Below, piece by piece: positions 1 to 5,710 of a stretch of 6,436 nucleotides of DNA. The stretch spans positions 1 through 6,436 of the forward strand of contig USSL01000104.1 of the NCBI GenBank assembly GCA_900557175.1, in the 5' to 3' direction. The stretch is from an uncultured Eubacteriales bacterium. GTDB taxonomy: Bacteria; Bacillota; Clostridia; Lachnospirales; Lachnospiraceae. Every line of letters starts with the position of its first letter. Position 1 is the stretch's first letter. Under the pieces are notes generated by a model that was not told the DNA's origin, made no database searches, and saw nothing but the letters and a program-made list of their open reading frames with translations. The position numbers and the translations under genes were made by a program.

Positions 1-1
1 C

Positions 2-322
2 CAGTCTGTAGAGCGGGGACAGATTGAGGCGGCACGGCTTTTGGGATATAAGGGCTGGCAGCTGAATTTAAAAATTGTGCTGCCGCAGGTGATTAAGCGG
101 ACGCTGCCGTCGATTGGCAATGAAATTATTACGCTTGTTAAGGATACATCCCTTGTGTACGCTCTTGGATTGGCGGAAATCTTTAAAATCGCGCGAAGTA
201 TTTCCACAAGGGATGTCACAATTGCACCATATATTGTTGTAGGTATTATTTATCTCGTCATTACAGCGGTTATTACGAAGCTTTTAAATATGGCGGAAAA
301 GAAAGTTTATTATGAGGAGTAA
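2..322 (+). CDS. Polar amino acid ABC transporter permease, C-terminal part (5' end outside window)
   Basis: This is the last 106 codons of an inner-membrane permease subunit of the polar amino acid uptake family (His/Glu/Gln/cystine type). The frame is open from the window's left edge, so the true start lies upstream; the TTG at 41 is internal. The first residues hold the EAA loop typical of ABC permeases: EAARLLGY near residues 9-16, followed by the conserved G and the I-x-LP segment, which docks onto the ATPase. Downstream are the family-typical GNEIITLVKDTSL segment and a final hydrophobic helix (about residues 78-97), then a short charged tail. The TAA stop overlaps the ATG at 322 by one base (TAATG), so it is translationally coupled to the ATPase gene. 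The exact substrate cannot be read from this fragment; glutamine or cystine are only guesses. Confidence 0.93.
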   Translation, partial: QSVERGQIEAARLLGYKGWQLNLKIVLPQVIKRTLPSIGNEIITLVKDTSLVYALGLAEIFKIARSISTRDVTIAPYIVVGIIYLVITAVITKLLNMAEKKVYYEE

Positions 323-327
323 TGAAG

Positions 328-1002
328 ATGCTTTTAAAAGTTGACGGGCTCTGTAAAAGCTTTAAGGGCACCCCGGTATTAAAAAATATAAGCTTTACGG
401 TTCAGGAGGGTGAGATTGTATCACTGCTCGGCCAGTCCGGCGCCGGCAAGACAACAATTGTCCGTTGTATTACAGGACTTGAGAAGGCTGATAAAGGGAG
501 TATAGAAATTGATGGCGATTACATATGTAAAGAAACCGACGGCATGATGAGTTATGCCGGAAAAAATGAGCTCTTTGAAATTCGCAAAAAGCTCGGCATG
601 GTTTTTCAGAGCTATCATTTATTTCCTCATATGACAGTTTTGGAAAATGTGACGGCGGCGCTTATTGATGTCCGGAAAATGCCAAAGCCGCAGGCGCGGG
701 AAGTCGGAATGTCAATGCTTAAGACGCTCGGACTTGAAAAGAAAGCAGGTCAGCGGCCGTTTGAGCTTTCGGGCGGACAGAAGCAGCGCGCGGCGATTGC
801 GCGGGCATGTGTTTTAAATCCAAAGCTTTTATGCTTTGATGAGCCGACAGCAGCACTTGATCCTCAGACGACAGAGGAGATGGTAAAGATTATTAAAGCT
901 TTGGCGGCAGATGATATGGGCATTCTTATTATAAGCCATGATATGCCTTTTGTGGAAAAAGTTTCTGACAGGGTATTGACAGTCAAAGATGGAACGATAT
1001 AA
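328..1002 (+). CDS. Polar amino acid ABC transporter ATP-binding protein
   Basis: This is the cytoplasmic ATPase that powers the permease encoded just upstream. Counting from the ATG at 322, the protein shows Walker A GQSGAGKTT (37-45), Q-loop with Q96 (VFQSYHLFPH), signature LSGGQ (149-153), Walker B LLCFDEP (169-175, catalytic E174), D-loop ALDP (178-181) and H-loop H206. All catalytic motifs are intact. Two ATGs compete: 322 overlaps the permease stop, but GAGGAG at 314-319 lies only 2 nt from it and 8 nt from the ATG at 328, so 328 (protein starting MLLKVDGL) is preferred. The protein is about 224 aa, a little shorter than the usual ~240. It stops right after the VKDGTI strand and lacks the customary C-terminal tail; a promoter overlaps these last codons. 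The substrate is unknown beyond 'polar amino acid'. Confidence 0.93.
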   Translation: MLLKVDGLCKSFKGTPVLKNISFTVQEGEIVSLLGQSGAGKTTIVRCITGLEKADKGSIEIDGDYICKETDGMMSYAGKNELFEIRKKLGMVFQSYHLFPHMTVLENVTAALIDVRKMPKPQAREVGMSMLKTLGLEKKAGQRPFELSGGQKQRAAIARACVLNPKLLCFDEPTAALDPQTTEEMVKIIKALAADDMGILIISHDMPFVEKVSDRVLTVKDGTI

Positions 1003-1003
1003 T
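976..1003 (+). promoter_or_regulatory. Consensus sigma-A promoter inside the ATPase gene end
   Basis: TTGACA (976-981) and TATAAT (998-1003) are separated by 16 bp, so both hexamers match the sigma-A consensus exactly. The element lies in the last nine codons and stop of the ATPase gene and predicts a start near 1009-1011. It is the only convincing promoter found before the CDF transporter gene, which would then have a leader of about 90 nt. A perfect palindrome lies in that leader. Transcription has not been shown; this is a sequence match. Confidence 0.65.
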
Positions 1004-1052
1004 AAAGAATATCAGAACTGGGACAGCGCAGTTCGTGCAGTGCAGACAATAG

Positions 1053-1083
1053 GCCTGAGCGGTATACCGCTCAGGCTGTTTCT
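1053..1083 (+). terminator. Rho-independent terminator or leader attenuator
   Basis: A perfect 24-bp palindrome has arms GCCTGAGCGG (1053-1062) and CCGCTCAGGC (1067-1076) around TATA, followed by a weak T-rich run TGTTTCT (1077-1083). It can end the ABC transporter operon. It also lies downstream of the promoter at 976-1003 and just before the CDF start, so it could attenuate that transcript. The interrupted T-run suggests incomplete termination. Confidence 0.7.
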
Positions 1084-1101
1084 ATGAGGCAGGGTGAGCA
1101 G

Positions 1102-2271
1102 ATGACAGATTTTCTTGTAAAATTATTTGTAAAAGATTATAAAAATACAGATGACGGACAGGTGCGCGAAAATTATGGTATTTTTGCCGGGATTGTCGGT
1201 ATTGCGGCCAATGTGCTTTTATTTGCGGCAAAAGCAGTGATTGGGCTTTTGGCAGGTTCTATCGCCGTTTTGGCAGATGCCTTCAACAATATGACCGACG
1301 CCGTGTCTTCGATAATTTCGCTTGTCGGAGCAAAGCTGGCAAACCGTCCGCCGGACGATGAGCATCCTTTCGGTCACGGCAGATATGAATATATCGCAGC
1401 CTTTATTGTTGCCTTTTTGGTTGTTCAGGTCGGCTTTTCATGTGCCAAAAGTGCGTTCGGTAAAATTCTTCATCCGCATGTACTGAATTTTAATATCATA
1501 GCGTTTGTGATTCTTATACTTTCTGTCGGTGTTAAAATATGGCTCGGCCTTTTTAACAGGAAGCTCGGCAAACGGATTAACTCGACGGTCATGCTGGCAA
1601 CGGCGGCAGATGCTATGGGCGATGTGCTTACAACGTCAGCAACGATTGTATCCCTTCTTATATTCAGAGTGTTTGGCCTGAATATCGACGGCATTATTGG
1701 TTTTTTGGTGGCGCTTGTCGTTATATGGGCCGGTATTAATATTGCGAAAGATACGTTAAAACCGCTGCTTGGTGAGGCCGGAGATCCGGATATGGTAAAG
1801 CAGATTAAAAGTCTTGTGGAGAGCTATGACGGCATTTTAGGCAGCCATGATATGATTATCCATAATTATGGGCCGACGCACTCGATGGCAACACTTCACG
1901 CAGAAGTGTCAAACACTGCGGGTATGGAGGAAACCCATGAGCTTATTGATAAAATAGAGCGCGAGGTCACAAAAAAGACCGGTGTTTTTCTTGTCATACA
2001 TATGGATCCGATTGACGTTGATGATGAGCATGTTGTCAAATACAGAAGACAAGTGAACGAAATTCTTAAGGCGCTTGATGAAAAAGTATCGATGCACGAT
2101 TTCAGAATGGTCAACGGTGAGGAACAGATTAATCTTATTTTTGATGTTGTTGTGCCTCATGCATATTCTGTACGTCAGAGGGATAAACTAATGTTTGATA
2201 TCATCGATCAGGTTAAGGCATTTGATGAGCGGTGTGAATGTGTGATCACTATGGAAAACAGCTACGTTTAG
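1102..2271 (+). CDS. Cation diffusion facilitator (CDF) metal exporter, probably Mn2+
   Basis: This is a 389-aa inner-membrane divalent-metal/proton antiporter of the CDF family. The ATG at 1102 is preferred over the in-frame ATG at 1084, because an SD-like AGGGTGAG (1091-1098) precedes it and homologues as I recall them begin MTDF. Numbering from 1102: the transmembrane domain covers about 28-220. The A-site residues read N62-x3-D66 in TM2 and D170-x3-D174 in TM5, so the His of Zn/Cd exporters is absent. From memory, this N/D/D/D pattern is associated with Mn exporters such as MntE. HPFGHGR at 88-94 follows TM2, as usual. A cytoplasmic ferredoxin-like domain spans about 221-300 (GSHDM, HMDPID), and an additional C-terminal region to 389 (HDFRMVNGEE, then a strand-rich segment) is longer than in the ~300-aa FieF type. 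Manganese is inferred, not shown; iron or cobalt remain possible. Confidence 0.92.
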   Translation: MTDFLVKLFVKDYKNTDDGQVRENYGIFAGIVGIAANVLLFAAKAVIGLLAGSIAVLADAFNNMTDAVSSIISLVGAKLANRPPDDEHPFGHGRYEYIAAFIVAFLVVQVGFSCAKSAFGKILHPHVLNFNIIAFVILILSVGVKIWLGLFNRKLGKRINSTVMLATAADAMGDVLTTSATIVSLLIFRVFGLNIDGIIGFLVALVVIWAGINIAKDTLKPLLGEAGDPDMVKQIKSLVESYDGILGSHDMIIHNYGPTHSMATLHAEVSNTAGMEETHELIDKIEREVTKKTGVFLVIHMDPIDVDDEHVVKYRRQVNEILKALDEKVSMHDFRMVNGEEQINLIFDVVVPHAYSVRQRDKLMFDIIDQVKAFDERCECVITMENSYV

Positions 2272-2272
2272 A

Positions 2273-2316
2273 GGCACGGATGCGGCGGTCTTGCCGGCCG
2301 CTGTGTCTTAATTTTT
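2273..2316 (+). terminator. Intrinsic terminator after the CDF gene
   Basis: GC-rich hairpin: GGCAC (2273-2277) pairs with GTGTC (2303-2307, one G-T pair) and GCGGC (2282-2286) with GCCGC (2297-2301), with an internal bulge. It is followed by TTAATTTTT (2308-2316). It begins 2 nt after the TAG stop and separates the exporter from the tRNA unit. Confidence 0.72.
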
Positions 2317-2319
2317 CTA

Positions 2320-2385
2320 ATTGTTTAAAAAAAATAAAAAAAATTAAAAAAAGGGCTTGCCAAAATTGAAACAATAGTATATAAT
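2320..2385 (+). promoter_or_regulatory. tRNA-Gln promoter with A-tract UP element
   Basis: TTGCCA (2357-2362) and a perfect TATAAT (2380-2385) are 17 bp apart, giving a start near 2391-2393, about 13 nt before the mature tRNA. Immediately upstream, from about 2320 to 2352, the DNA is almost entirely A and T with long A-tracts, which resembles the UP elements that raise stable-RNA transcription. Confidence 0.85.
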
Positions 2386-2404
2386 ACATTTTGTCAACAG
2401 GTAA

Positions 2405-2476
2405 TGGGCTGTCGCCAAACGGCAAGGCACTGGACTCTGACTCCAGCATTTGCAGGTTCGAATCCTGCCAGCCCAG
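2405..2476 (+). tRNA. trnQ: tRNA-Gln (anticodon CTG)
   Basis: A complete 72-nt cloverleaf. The acceptor stem TGGGCTG (2405-2411) pairs perfectly with CAGCCCA (2469-2475), with discriminator G2476. The D-stem is GCC/GGC (2414-2416, 2426-2428). The anticodon stem CTGGA/TCCAG encloses the loop CTCTGAC (2435-2441), with anticodon CTG at 2437-2439, reading CAG. The variable loop has 5 nt, and the T-arm is GCAGG-TTCGAAT-CCTGC. The 3' CCA is not encoded (TTG follows), so it must be added by nucleotidyltransferase. The gene stands alone with its own promoter and terminator. A U1-A72 pair, seen here as T/A, is typical of bacterial tRNA-Gln. Confidence 0.97.
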
Positions 2477-2481
2477 TTGAG

Positions 2482-2514
2482 AGGCATTTTATCAGATGAT
2501 AGAATGCCTTTTTT
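2482..2514 (+). terminator. tRNA-Gln terminator
   Basis: AGGCATT (2482-2488) pairs with AATGCCT (2503-2509), then one T-G pair, then TATC with GATA around the loop AGAT, making a 12-bp stem. Six Ts follow (2509-2514). This is a textbook intrinsic terminator 5 nt after the tRNA. Confidence 0.92.
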
Positions 2515-2518
2515 AATT

Positions 2519-2560
2519 TATAGGAAAGTCCTTTAGGCTGTCCTATAAACCCAAAAGCCT
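2519..2560 (+). repeat. Inverted repeats in the cvfB leader
   Basis: TATAGGA (2519-2525) and TCCTATA (2541-2547) are perfect 7-bp arms around a 15-nt loop. Inside it, AGGCT (2535-2539) can pair alternatively with AGCCT (2556-2560), so two mutually exclusive stems are possible. There is no T-run after either, so this is not a terminator. The role is unknown; it could be leader RNA structure or an operator. No convincing promoter for cvfB was found between 2515 and 2611. Confidence 0.4.
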
Positions 2561-2611
2561 TCGGTCAGTATTTTATATACCGTAGAAAGTTAAGAGAGGA
2601 CGGATAAGACG

Positions 2612-3448
2612 ATGATTGAATTAGGAAAAAAGCAAGTATTAGAAATTTTTAAAAAGAAAACATTTGGCGTTTATTTAAGAGATGATATTTCAGAAAAGGA
2701 AGGTGTACTTCTTCCTATAAAATATGTGCCTGAGGGCAGCGATATCGGAAGCAAGGTTGAAGTATTTATTTACCGTGACTCAGATGACCGGCTTATTGCG
2801 ACGACAAGAGAGCCTAAGCTTGTGCTCGGTGAAATCAAAGCGCTTGAAGTGAAGGAAGTGACAGCAATCGGTGCTTTTTTAGACTGGGGGCTTGAAAAAG
2901 ATTTATTTCTTCCATTTAAAGAGCAGACGACAAAGGTATTTCCGGGAAAAAGCTATCTTGTGGCGCTCTATATTGATAAGAGCGGACGGCTTTGTGCGAC
3001 AATGCGGGTATATGAGTATCTGACAACAGAGCATGATTATCATAAAGACGATATGGTTGAAGGAACGATTTATCAGCTTCATGAAACATTGGGCGCATTT
3101 GTTGCAGTGAATAATCTTTATCATGGTATGATTCCGAAGAAGAATCTTCATACAAGCTGCCATGTCGGTGACAGGGTATGTGCCCGTGTGGCGCGTGTCC
3201 GCGAGGATGGTAAGCTGGAGTTAAGTCTTCAGGAAAAGGCTTATATTCAGATGGATATTGATGCAGCGAAAATTTCCGACCTTTTGGACAGCTACTGCGG
3301 TGTGCTTCCGTTTACAGAAAAAGCAACGCCGGAAGTTATCGAGCGGGAGACGGGGATGAGCAAGGCGGCGTTTAAGCGTGCTGTCGGACGTCTTCTGAAG
3401 CTTGGAAAAATTACAATTACAGATGGAAAGATCCGTAAAAACGGTTAA
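2612..3448 (+). CDS. cvfB: CvfB/YitL-like S1-domain RNA-binding protein
   Basis: A 278-aa cytoplasmic protein with the layout of the CvfB family: three S1-like beta-barrels followed by a winged-helix domain. Approximate domains are S1-1 at 5-66, S1-2 at 67-138 (core around VTAIGAFLDWGLEKDLFLP, residues 83-101), S1-3 at 145-208 (GAFVAVNNLYHGMIP, ending in KLELSLQ), and winged helix at 222-278 (ETGMSKAAFKRAVGRLLK is the recognition-helix region). In Staphylococcus aureus the homologue is linked to virulence and exoprotein control; S1 domains bind RNA. The length is normal for the family and no feature is missing. The start is chosen from AGAGGA (2595-2600), 11 nt upstream of ATG, a slightly long spacing. 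The next gene's -35 box lies 8 bp after the stop and there is no terminator between them, so cvfB transcripts may run into the hydrolase gene. Confidence 0.88.
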   Translation: MIELGKKQVLEIFKKKTFGVYLRDDISEKEGVLLPIKYVPEGSDIGSKVEVFIYRDSDDRLIATTREPKLVLGEIKALEVKEVTAIGAFLDWGLEKDLFLPFKEQTTKVFPGKSYLVALYIDKSGRLCATMRVYEYLTTEHDYHKDDMVEGTIYQLHETLGAFVAVNNLYHGMIPKKNLHTSCHVGDRVCARVARVREDGKLELSLQEKAYIQMDIDAAKISDLLDSYCGVLPFTEKATPEVIERETGMSKAAFKRAVGRLLKLGKITITDGKIRKNG

Positions 3449-3455
3449 AACGCGG

Positions 3456-3484
3456 TTGACAAGGCTCTTTAACGCTGATATAAT
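3456..3484 (+). promoter_or_regulatory. Perfect sigma-A promoter of the NlpC/P60 gene
   Basis: TTGACA (3456-3461), a 17-bp spacer and TATAAT (3479-3484): both hexamers and the spacing match the consensus. The predicted start is near 3490-3492. Such a strong core promoter usually needs restraint, and a WalR-box match lies at the start point. Confidence 0.92.
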
Positions 3485-3485
3485 G

Positions 3486-3506
3486 AATTTGTAACAAATT
3501 TGTAAT
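3486..3506 (+). promoter_or_regulatory. WalR (YycF/VicR) box candidate overlapping an inverted repeat
   Basis: TGTAAC (3490-3495), five bases, then TGTAAT (3501-3506) fits the published WalR consensus TGTWAH-N5-TGTWAH exactly. The same DNA contains a perfect inverted repeat, AATTTGT-A-ACAAATT (3486-3500). The site lies at about -5 to +16 relative to the predicted start, where a bound regulator would block polymerase. WalRK is the conserved Bacillota two-component system for cell-wall hydrolases, and the downstream gene is one. Binding is inferred from the match alone. Confidence 0.6.
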
Positions 3507-3519
3507 AAACGTAGAGGAA

Positions 3520-3531
3520 ATGGTGAAGTAG
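3520..3531 (+). other. Three-codon leader microORF (M-V-K-stop)
   Basis: ATG GTG AAG TAG sits just upstream of the hydrolase start, with AGAGGA at 3513-3518. It arises from a tandem duplication of the start region: 3516-3530 resembles 3531-3547, which carries the real ATG GTG AAA. The SD is only 1 nt from this ATG, so translation is uncertain. It may be a chance by-product. Confidence 0.25.
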
Positions 3532-3535
3532 GAAA

Positions 3536-5401
3536 ATGGTGAAATTAAGCAGATTTACACGCAAAACTGCCTGTTCGGTTGCCCTGACTTTGGCACTTAT
3601 CGGTGGTTTGAGTTTTAACAACTTCAATACATTGTCAATATATGCGGCAACAACGGGAACAGTCAACACAAGTGCACTTAATGTGAGAACCGGCCCGTCC
3701 ACAGACTATAACAGAATTACAACAATCAGCAAAGGCACAAAGCTGACAATTCTGGCAACGGAGGGCGACTGGTATAAGGTTGATATTAATGGTACGACAG
3801 GCTATGTTTCAGCCCAGTATGTTTCCGTGAACGGCAGTCAGACAGAAGATGCTTCAGGAAAGAAAGGCACAGTGAATGTATCTGTATTAAATCTCCGCGA
3901 AGGTGCGGGTACATCGACAAGATGCATCGGCTCTTTAAGAGAGGGCACTTCTGTTTCGATTCTTGCGACAGAAGGTAAGTGGTATAAAATCCAGGCCGGT
4001 ACAAAGACAGGCTATGTCTTTGCCGAGTATATTACTGTTGGCAGTGCTTCCGGCGGCTCAGATTCAAATGCAGATTCCGGCAGCGAAGTTTCAGGAAAGA
4101 CAGGCATATGTAATGTTGATGTGCTGAATATAAGAAAAGGTGCAGGCACAACGACTTCTGTATGTGGTCTTTTAAGAAAAGGTGATAAGGTTGAAGTCCT
4201 TGGTTCAGAGGGCGAATGGTATAAAATTAAAGTCAACGGCGTGACAGGTTATGTCTTTGCACAGTATATTACAATCGGTGAGGATAATTCATCTTCAGAA
4301 AATAATGATGATACAGCACCGGAAGCCACAGGCAAGAACGGCAGATGTAATGTAACAGCCCTGAATGTACGAAGCAAGGCAACAACTTCTTCTTCAGTCA
4401 TTGGTTCACTTTCTAAAAATACAGTTGTAGAAATTACAGCGACAGAGGGCGACTGGTATAAGATTAAGGCGACATTAAACGGACGTACAGTGACAGGCTA
4501 TGTTTTCGCTGAATATATTACACTGACAGACGAAAAGCCGTCAGATCAGCCATCGGACGAGAATAATAATAATTCATCAGCAGAAAATAACGGAAAGACC
4601 GGTAAATGTAATACATATGCGCTCAACGTAAGAAAAGGCGCAGGCACAAATTATGCTGTCATCGGTTCATTGTCTAAGAATGAAACGGTAACAATCCAGG
4701 AGACAAAGGGCGGCTGGTATAAGGTGAAGGCCAACAGCAAAAACCTTACAGGCTATGTATCTGCCCAGTATATTACAATTACAGGAAATGAGACATCGGA
4801 GGAGAATCCGGGCGATGATACATATAAAGAAGTCAATGAAGCTGTATGGGCAACAGACGGTGTGAACATCCGTAAAGGTCCTGGCACAAACTATGATGTC
4901 ATCGGCTCTCTTGTAAAACACGGCAGTGTCACAAGAACCGGTATCGGCAATAACGGCTGGAGCAAAATCAAGTATGGTAACAGCACAGGTTATATTAAGA
5001 GTGAATACCTTACAACAACAAATCCAAATCCGGGTTCCGGTGAGACAACAGGTGAAGCCGTTGTTAAGTTTGCACTCCAGTTTGAAGGCAATCCTTACGT
5101 ATGGGGCGGCAACGATTTAAACACAGGCGTTGACTGTTCAGGCTTCACACAGCAGGTATACTTAAACTTCGGTATTCGCCTTAACCGTACAGCCGATGCT
5201 CAGAGACTGAATGGACGTTCAGTTTCTATGTCAGAGATTAAGCCGGGAGATTTAGTATTCTATGGTGATGGCGGCTATGCAGGTCATGTCGCGCTTTATA
5301 TCGGAGATGGAAAGATTATCCATGCAAGTACACCGGCAACAGGTATTATTATTTCAAATGTAAATTACAGAACACCGATGCAGATTAATCGGGTGATTTA
5401 A
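3536..5401 (+). CDS. Secreted six-SH3, NlpC/P60 peptidoglycan hydrolase
   Basis: A 621-aa exported cell-wall hydrolase. The N-terminus has basic residues (K3, R6, R9, K10) and a hydrophobic core (12-27), with likely cleavage after A37 or A38 (SIYAA). Six bacterial SH3 repeats follow at about 40-98, 110-168, 188-247, 267-330, 354-416 and 434-495, each with an LNxR...GxG...WYK...GYV.A.Y pattern, joined by Ser/Asn/Asp/Glu-rich linkers. The C-terminal NlpC/P60 cysteine peptidase domain (505-621) has C534 in DCSGF, H584 in GHVALYIG and H596 in IIHAS as the catalytic set. This family cuts stem-peptide bonds, typically D-Glu to diamino acid. There is no LPXTG or second membrane segment, so attachment is probably non-covalent through the SH3 repeats. 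Start ATG 3536: the SD is unclear (GGTGA at 3522-3526, or AGGA at 3530-3533); GTG at 3539 is an alternative. Expression comes from a perfect promoter with a WalR-box candidate. Confidence 0.94.
   Translation: MVKLSRFTRKTACSVALTLALIGGLSFNNFNTLSIYAATTGTVNTSALNVRTGPSTDYNRITTISKGTKLTILATEGDWYKVDINGTTGYVSAQYVSVNGSQTEDASGKKGTVNVSVLNLREGAGTSTRCIGSLREGTSVSILATEGKWYKIQAGTKTGYVFAEYITVGSASGGSDSNADSGSEVSGKTGICNVDVLNIRKGAGTTTSVCGLLRKGDKVEVLGSEGEWYKIKVNGVTGYVFAQYITIGEDNSSSENNDDTAPEATGKNGRCNVTALNVRSKATTSSSVIGSLSKNTVVEITATEGDWYKIKATLNGRTVTGYVFAEYITLTDEKPSDQPSDENNNNSSAENNGKTGKCNTYALNVRKGAGTNYAVIGSLSKNETVTIQETKGGWYKVKANSKNLTGYVSAQYITITGNETSEENPGDDTYKEVNEAVWATDGVNIRKGPGTNYDVIGSLVKHGSVTRTGIGNNGWSKIKYGNSTGYIKSEYLTTTNPNPGSGETTGEAVVKFALQFEGNPYVWGGNDLNTGVDCSGFTQQVYLNFGIRLNRTADAQRLNGRSVSMSEIKPGDLVFYGDGGYAGHVALYIGDGKIIHASTPATGIIISNVNYRTPMQINRVI
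3653..5020 (+). repeat. Array of six SH3-coding repeats
   Basis: Six related units of about 177-192 bp lie at 3653-3829, 3863-4039, 4097-4276, 4334-4525, 4595-4783 and 4835-5020. They share protein motifs but are clearly diverged at DNA level, so the duplications are old. Units 4 and 5 carry small insertions between the WYK and GYV motifs. Unit 6 is the most divergent (NNGWSKIKYGNSTGYIKSEY) and lies next to the catalytic domain. Confidence 0.85.
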
Positions 5402-5406
5402 GGCAG

Positions 5407-5442
5407 ACAGCCGGACTTTTAAAGTCCGGCTGTTATTTTTTT
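5407..5442 (+). terminator. Strong intrinsic terminator after the hydrolase gene
   Basis: ACAGCCGGACTTT (5407-5419) and AAAGTCCGGCTGT (5421-5433) are perfect 13-nt arms around one T, followed by TATTTTTTT (5434-5442). In RNA the innermost bases will form the loop. It lies 5 nt after the stop codon and isolates the hydrolase gene from the downstream region. Confidence 0.95.
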
Positions 5443-5527
5443 AGGAGTATTTGAGAAGAATTTGTTAATATAAGATACAAAAGGAAAGCATGGTACAGAC
5501 GTATCATAAAACCGCGATTTATGTCAA

Positions 5528-5546
5528 TTTGTGCGGTTTGCACAAA
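5528..5546 (+). repeat. Perfect 7-bp inverted repeat
   Basis: TTTGTGC (5528-5534), loop GGTTT, GCACAAA (5540-5546). An overlapping alternative pairs AAACCGC (5509-5515) with GCGGTTT (5533-5539), and ATGTC (5521-5525) with GACAT (5552-5556) could extend the first stem. There is no T-run on either side, so it is not a terminator. The role is unknown. Confidence 0.5.
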
Positions 5547-5611
5547 AAATCGACATGAGTTTACATAAGCAATTTCACATAAAATGTCGGCTGAAATAGG
5601 ATATTCCCGTG

Positions 5612-5710
5612 TTATCCACAGGCGAAAAAGGTCGAAATTACAATAAAATCGACTTATACACAAAGTTATCCACATTATCCACAAAGTATTTATCCCCATT
5701 TCGTGGATAA
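5612..5710. promoter_or_regulatory. DnaA-box cluster (six sites)
   Basis: Four exact matches to TTATNCACA on the + strand: TTATCCACA at 5612-5620, TTATACACA at 5654-5662, TTATCCACA at 5666-5674, and TTATCCACA at 5675-5683, which abuts the previous one. Two sites have one mismatch: TTATCCCCA at 5690-5698 and, on the minus strand, TTATCCACG at 5702-5710. The initiator DnaA binds such 9-mers; clusters occur at oriC and at DnaA-titrating or DnaA-regulated loci. An AT-rich tract follows. No dnaA, dnaN or rpmH gene is in the window, so whether this is the origin, a titration cluster or a DnaA-controlled promoter region is open. Confidence 0.85.

Noticed and set aside
1010..1101. Manganese (yybP-ykoY) riboswitch in the exporter leader
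   Set aside because: The leader is short and I could not find the conserved yybP-ykoY loop sequences; only simple hairpins are visible.
1084..1101. Upstream start codon for the CDF transporter
   Set aside because: The ATG at 1084 abuts the terminator T-run and has no SD; the ATG at 1102 has AGGGTGAG just upstream and fits the family N-terminus.
3653..5020. Possible recent tandem duplication or recombination array
   Set aside because: The six SH3 units are clearly diverged at DNA level, so they are an ordinary old domain expansion, not a recent or hypervariable repeat.
4926..5120. 64-codon + strand frame inside the hydrolase gene
   Set aside because: It overlaps the strongly supported SH3/NlpC-P60 coding frame and has no recognisable domain; it is a shadow frame.
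5433..5699. 88-codon open frame on the minus strand
   Set aside because: It spans a terminator arm, a palindrome and the DnaA boxes, begins in the box cluster, and its predicted protein resembles no family I know. Regulatory content explains the DNA better.
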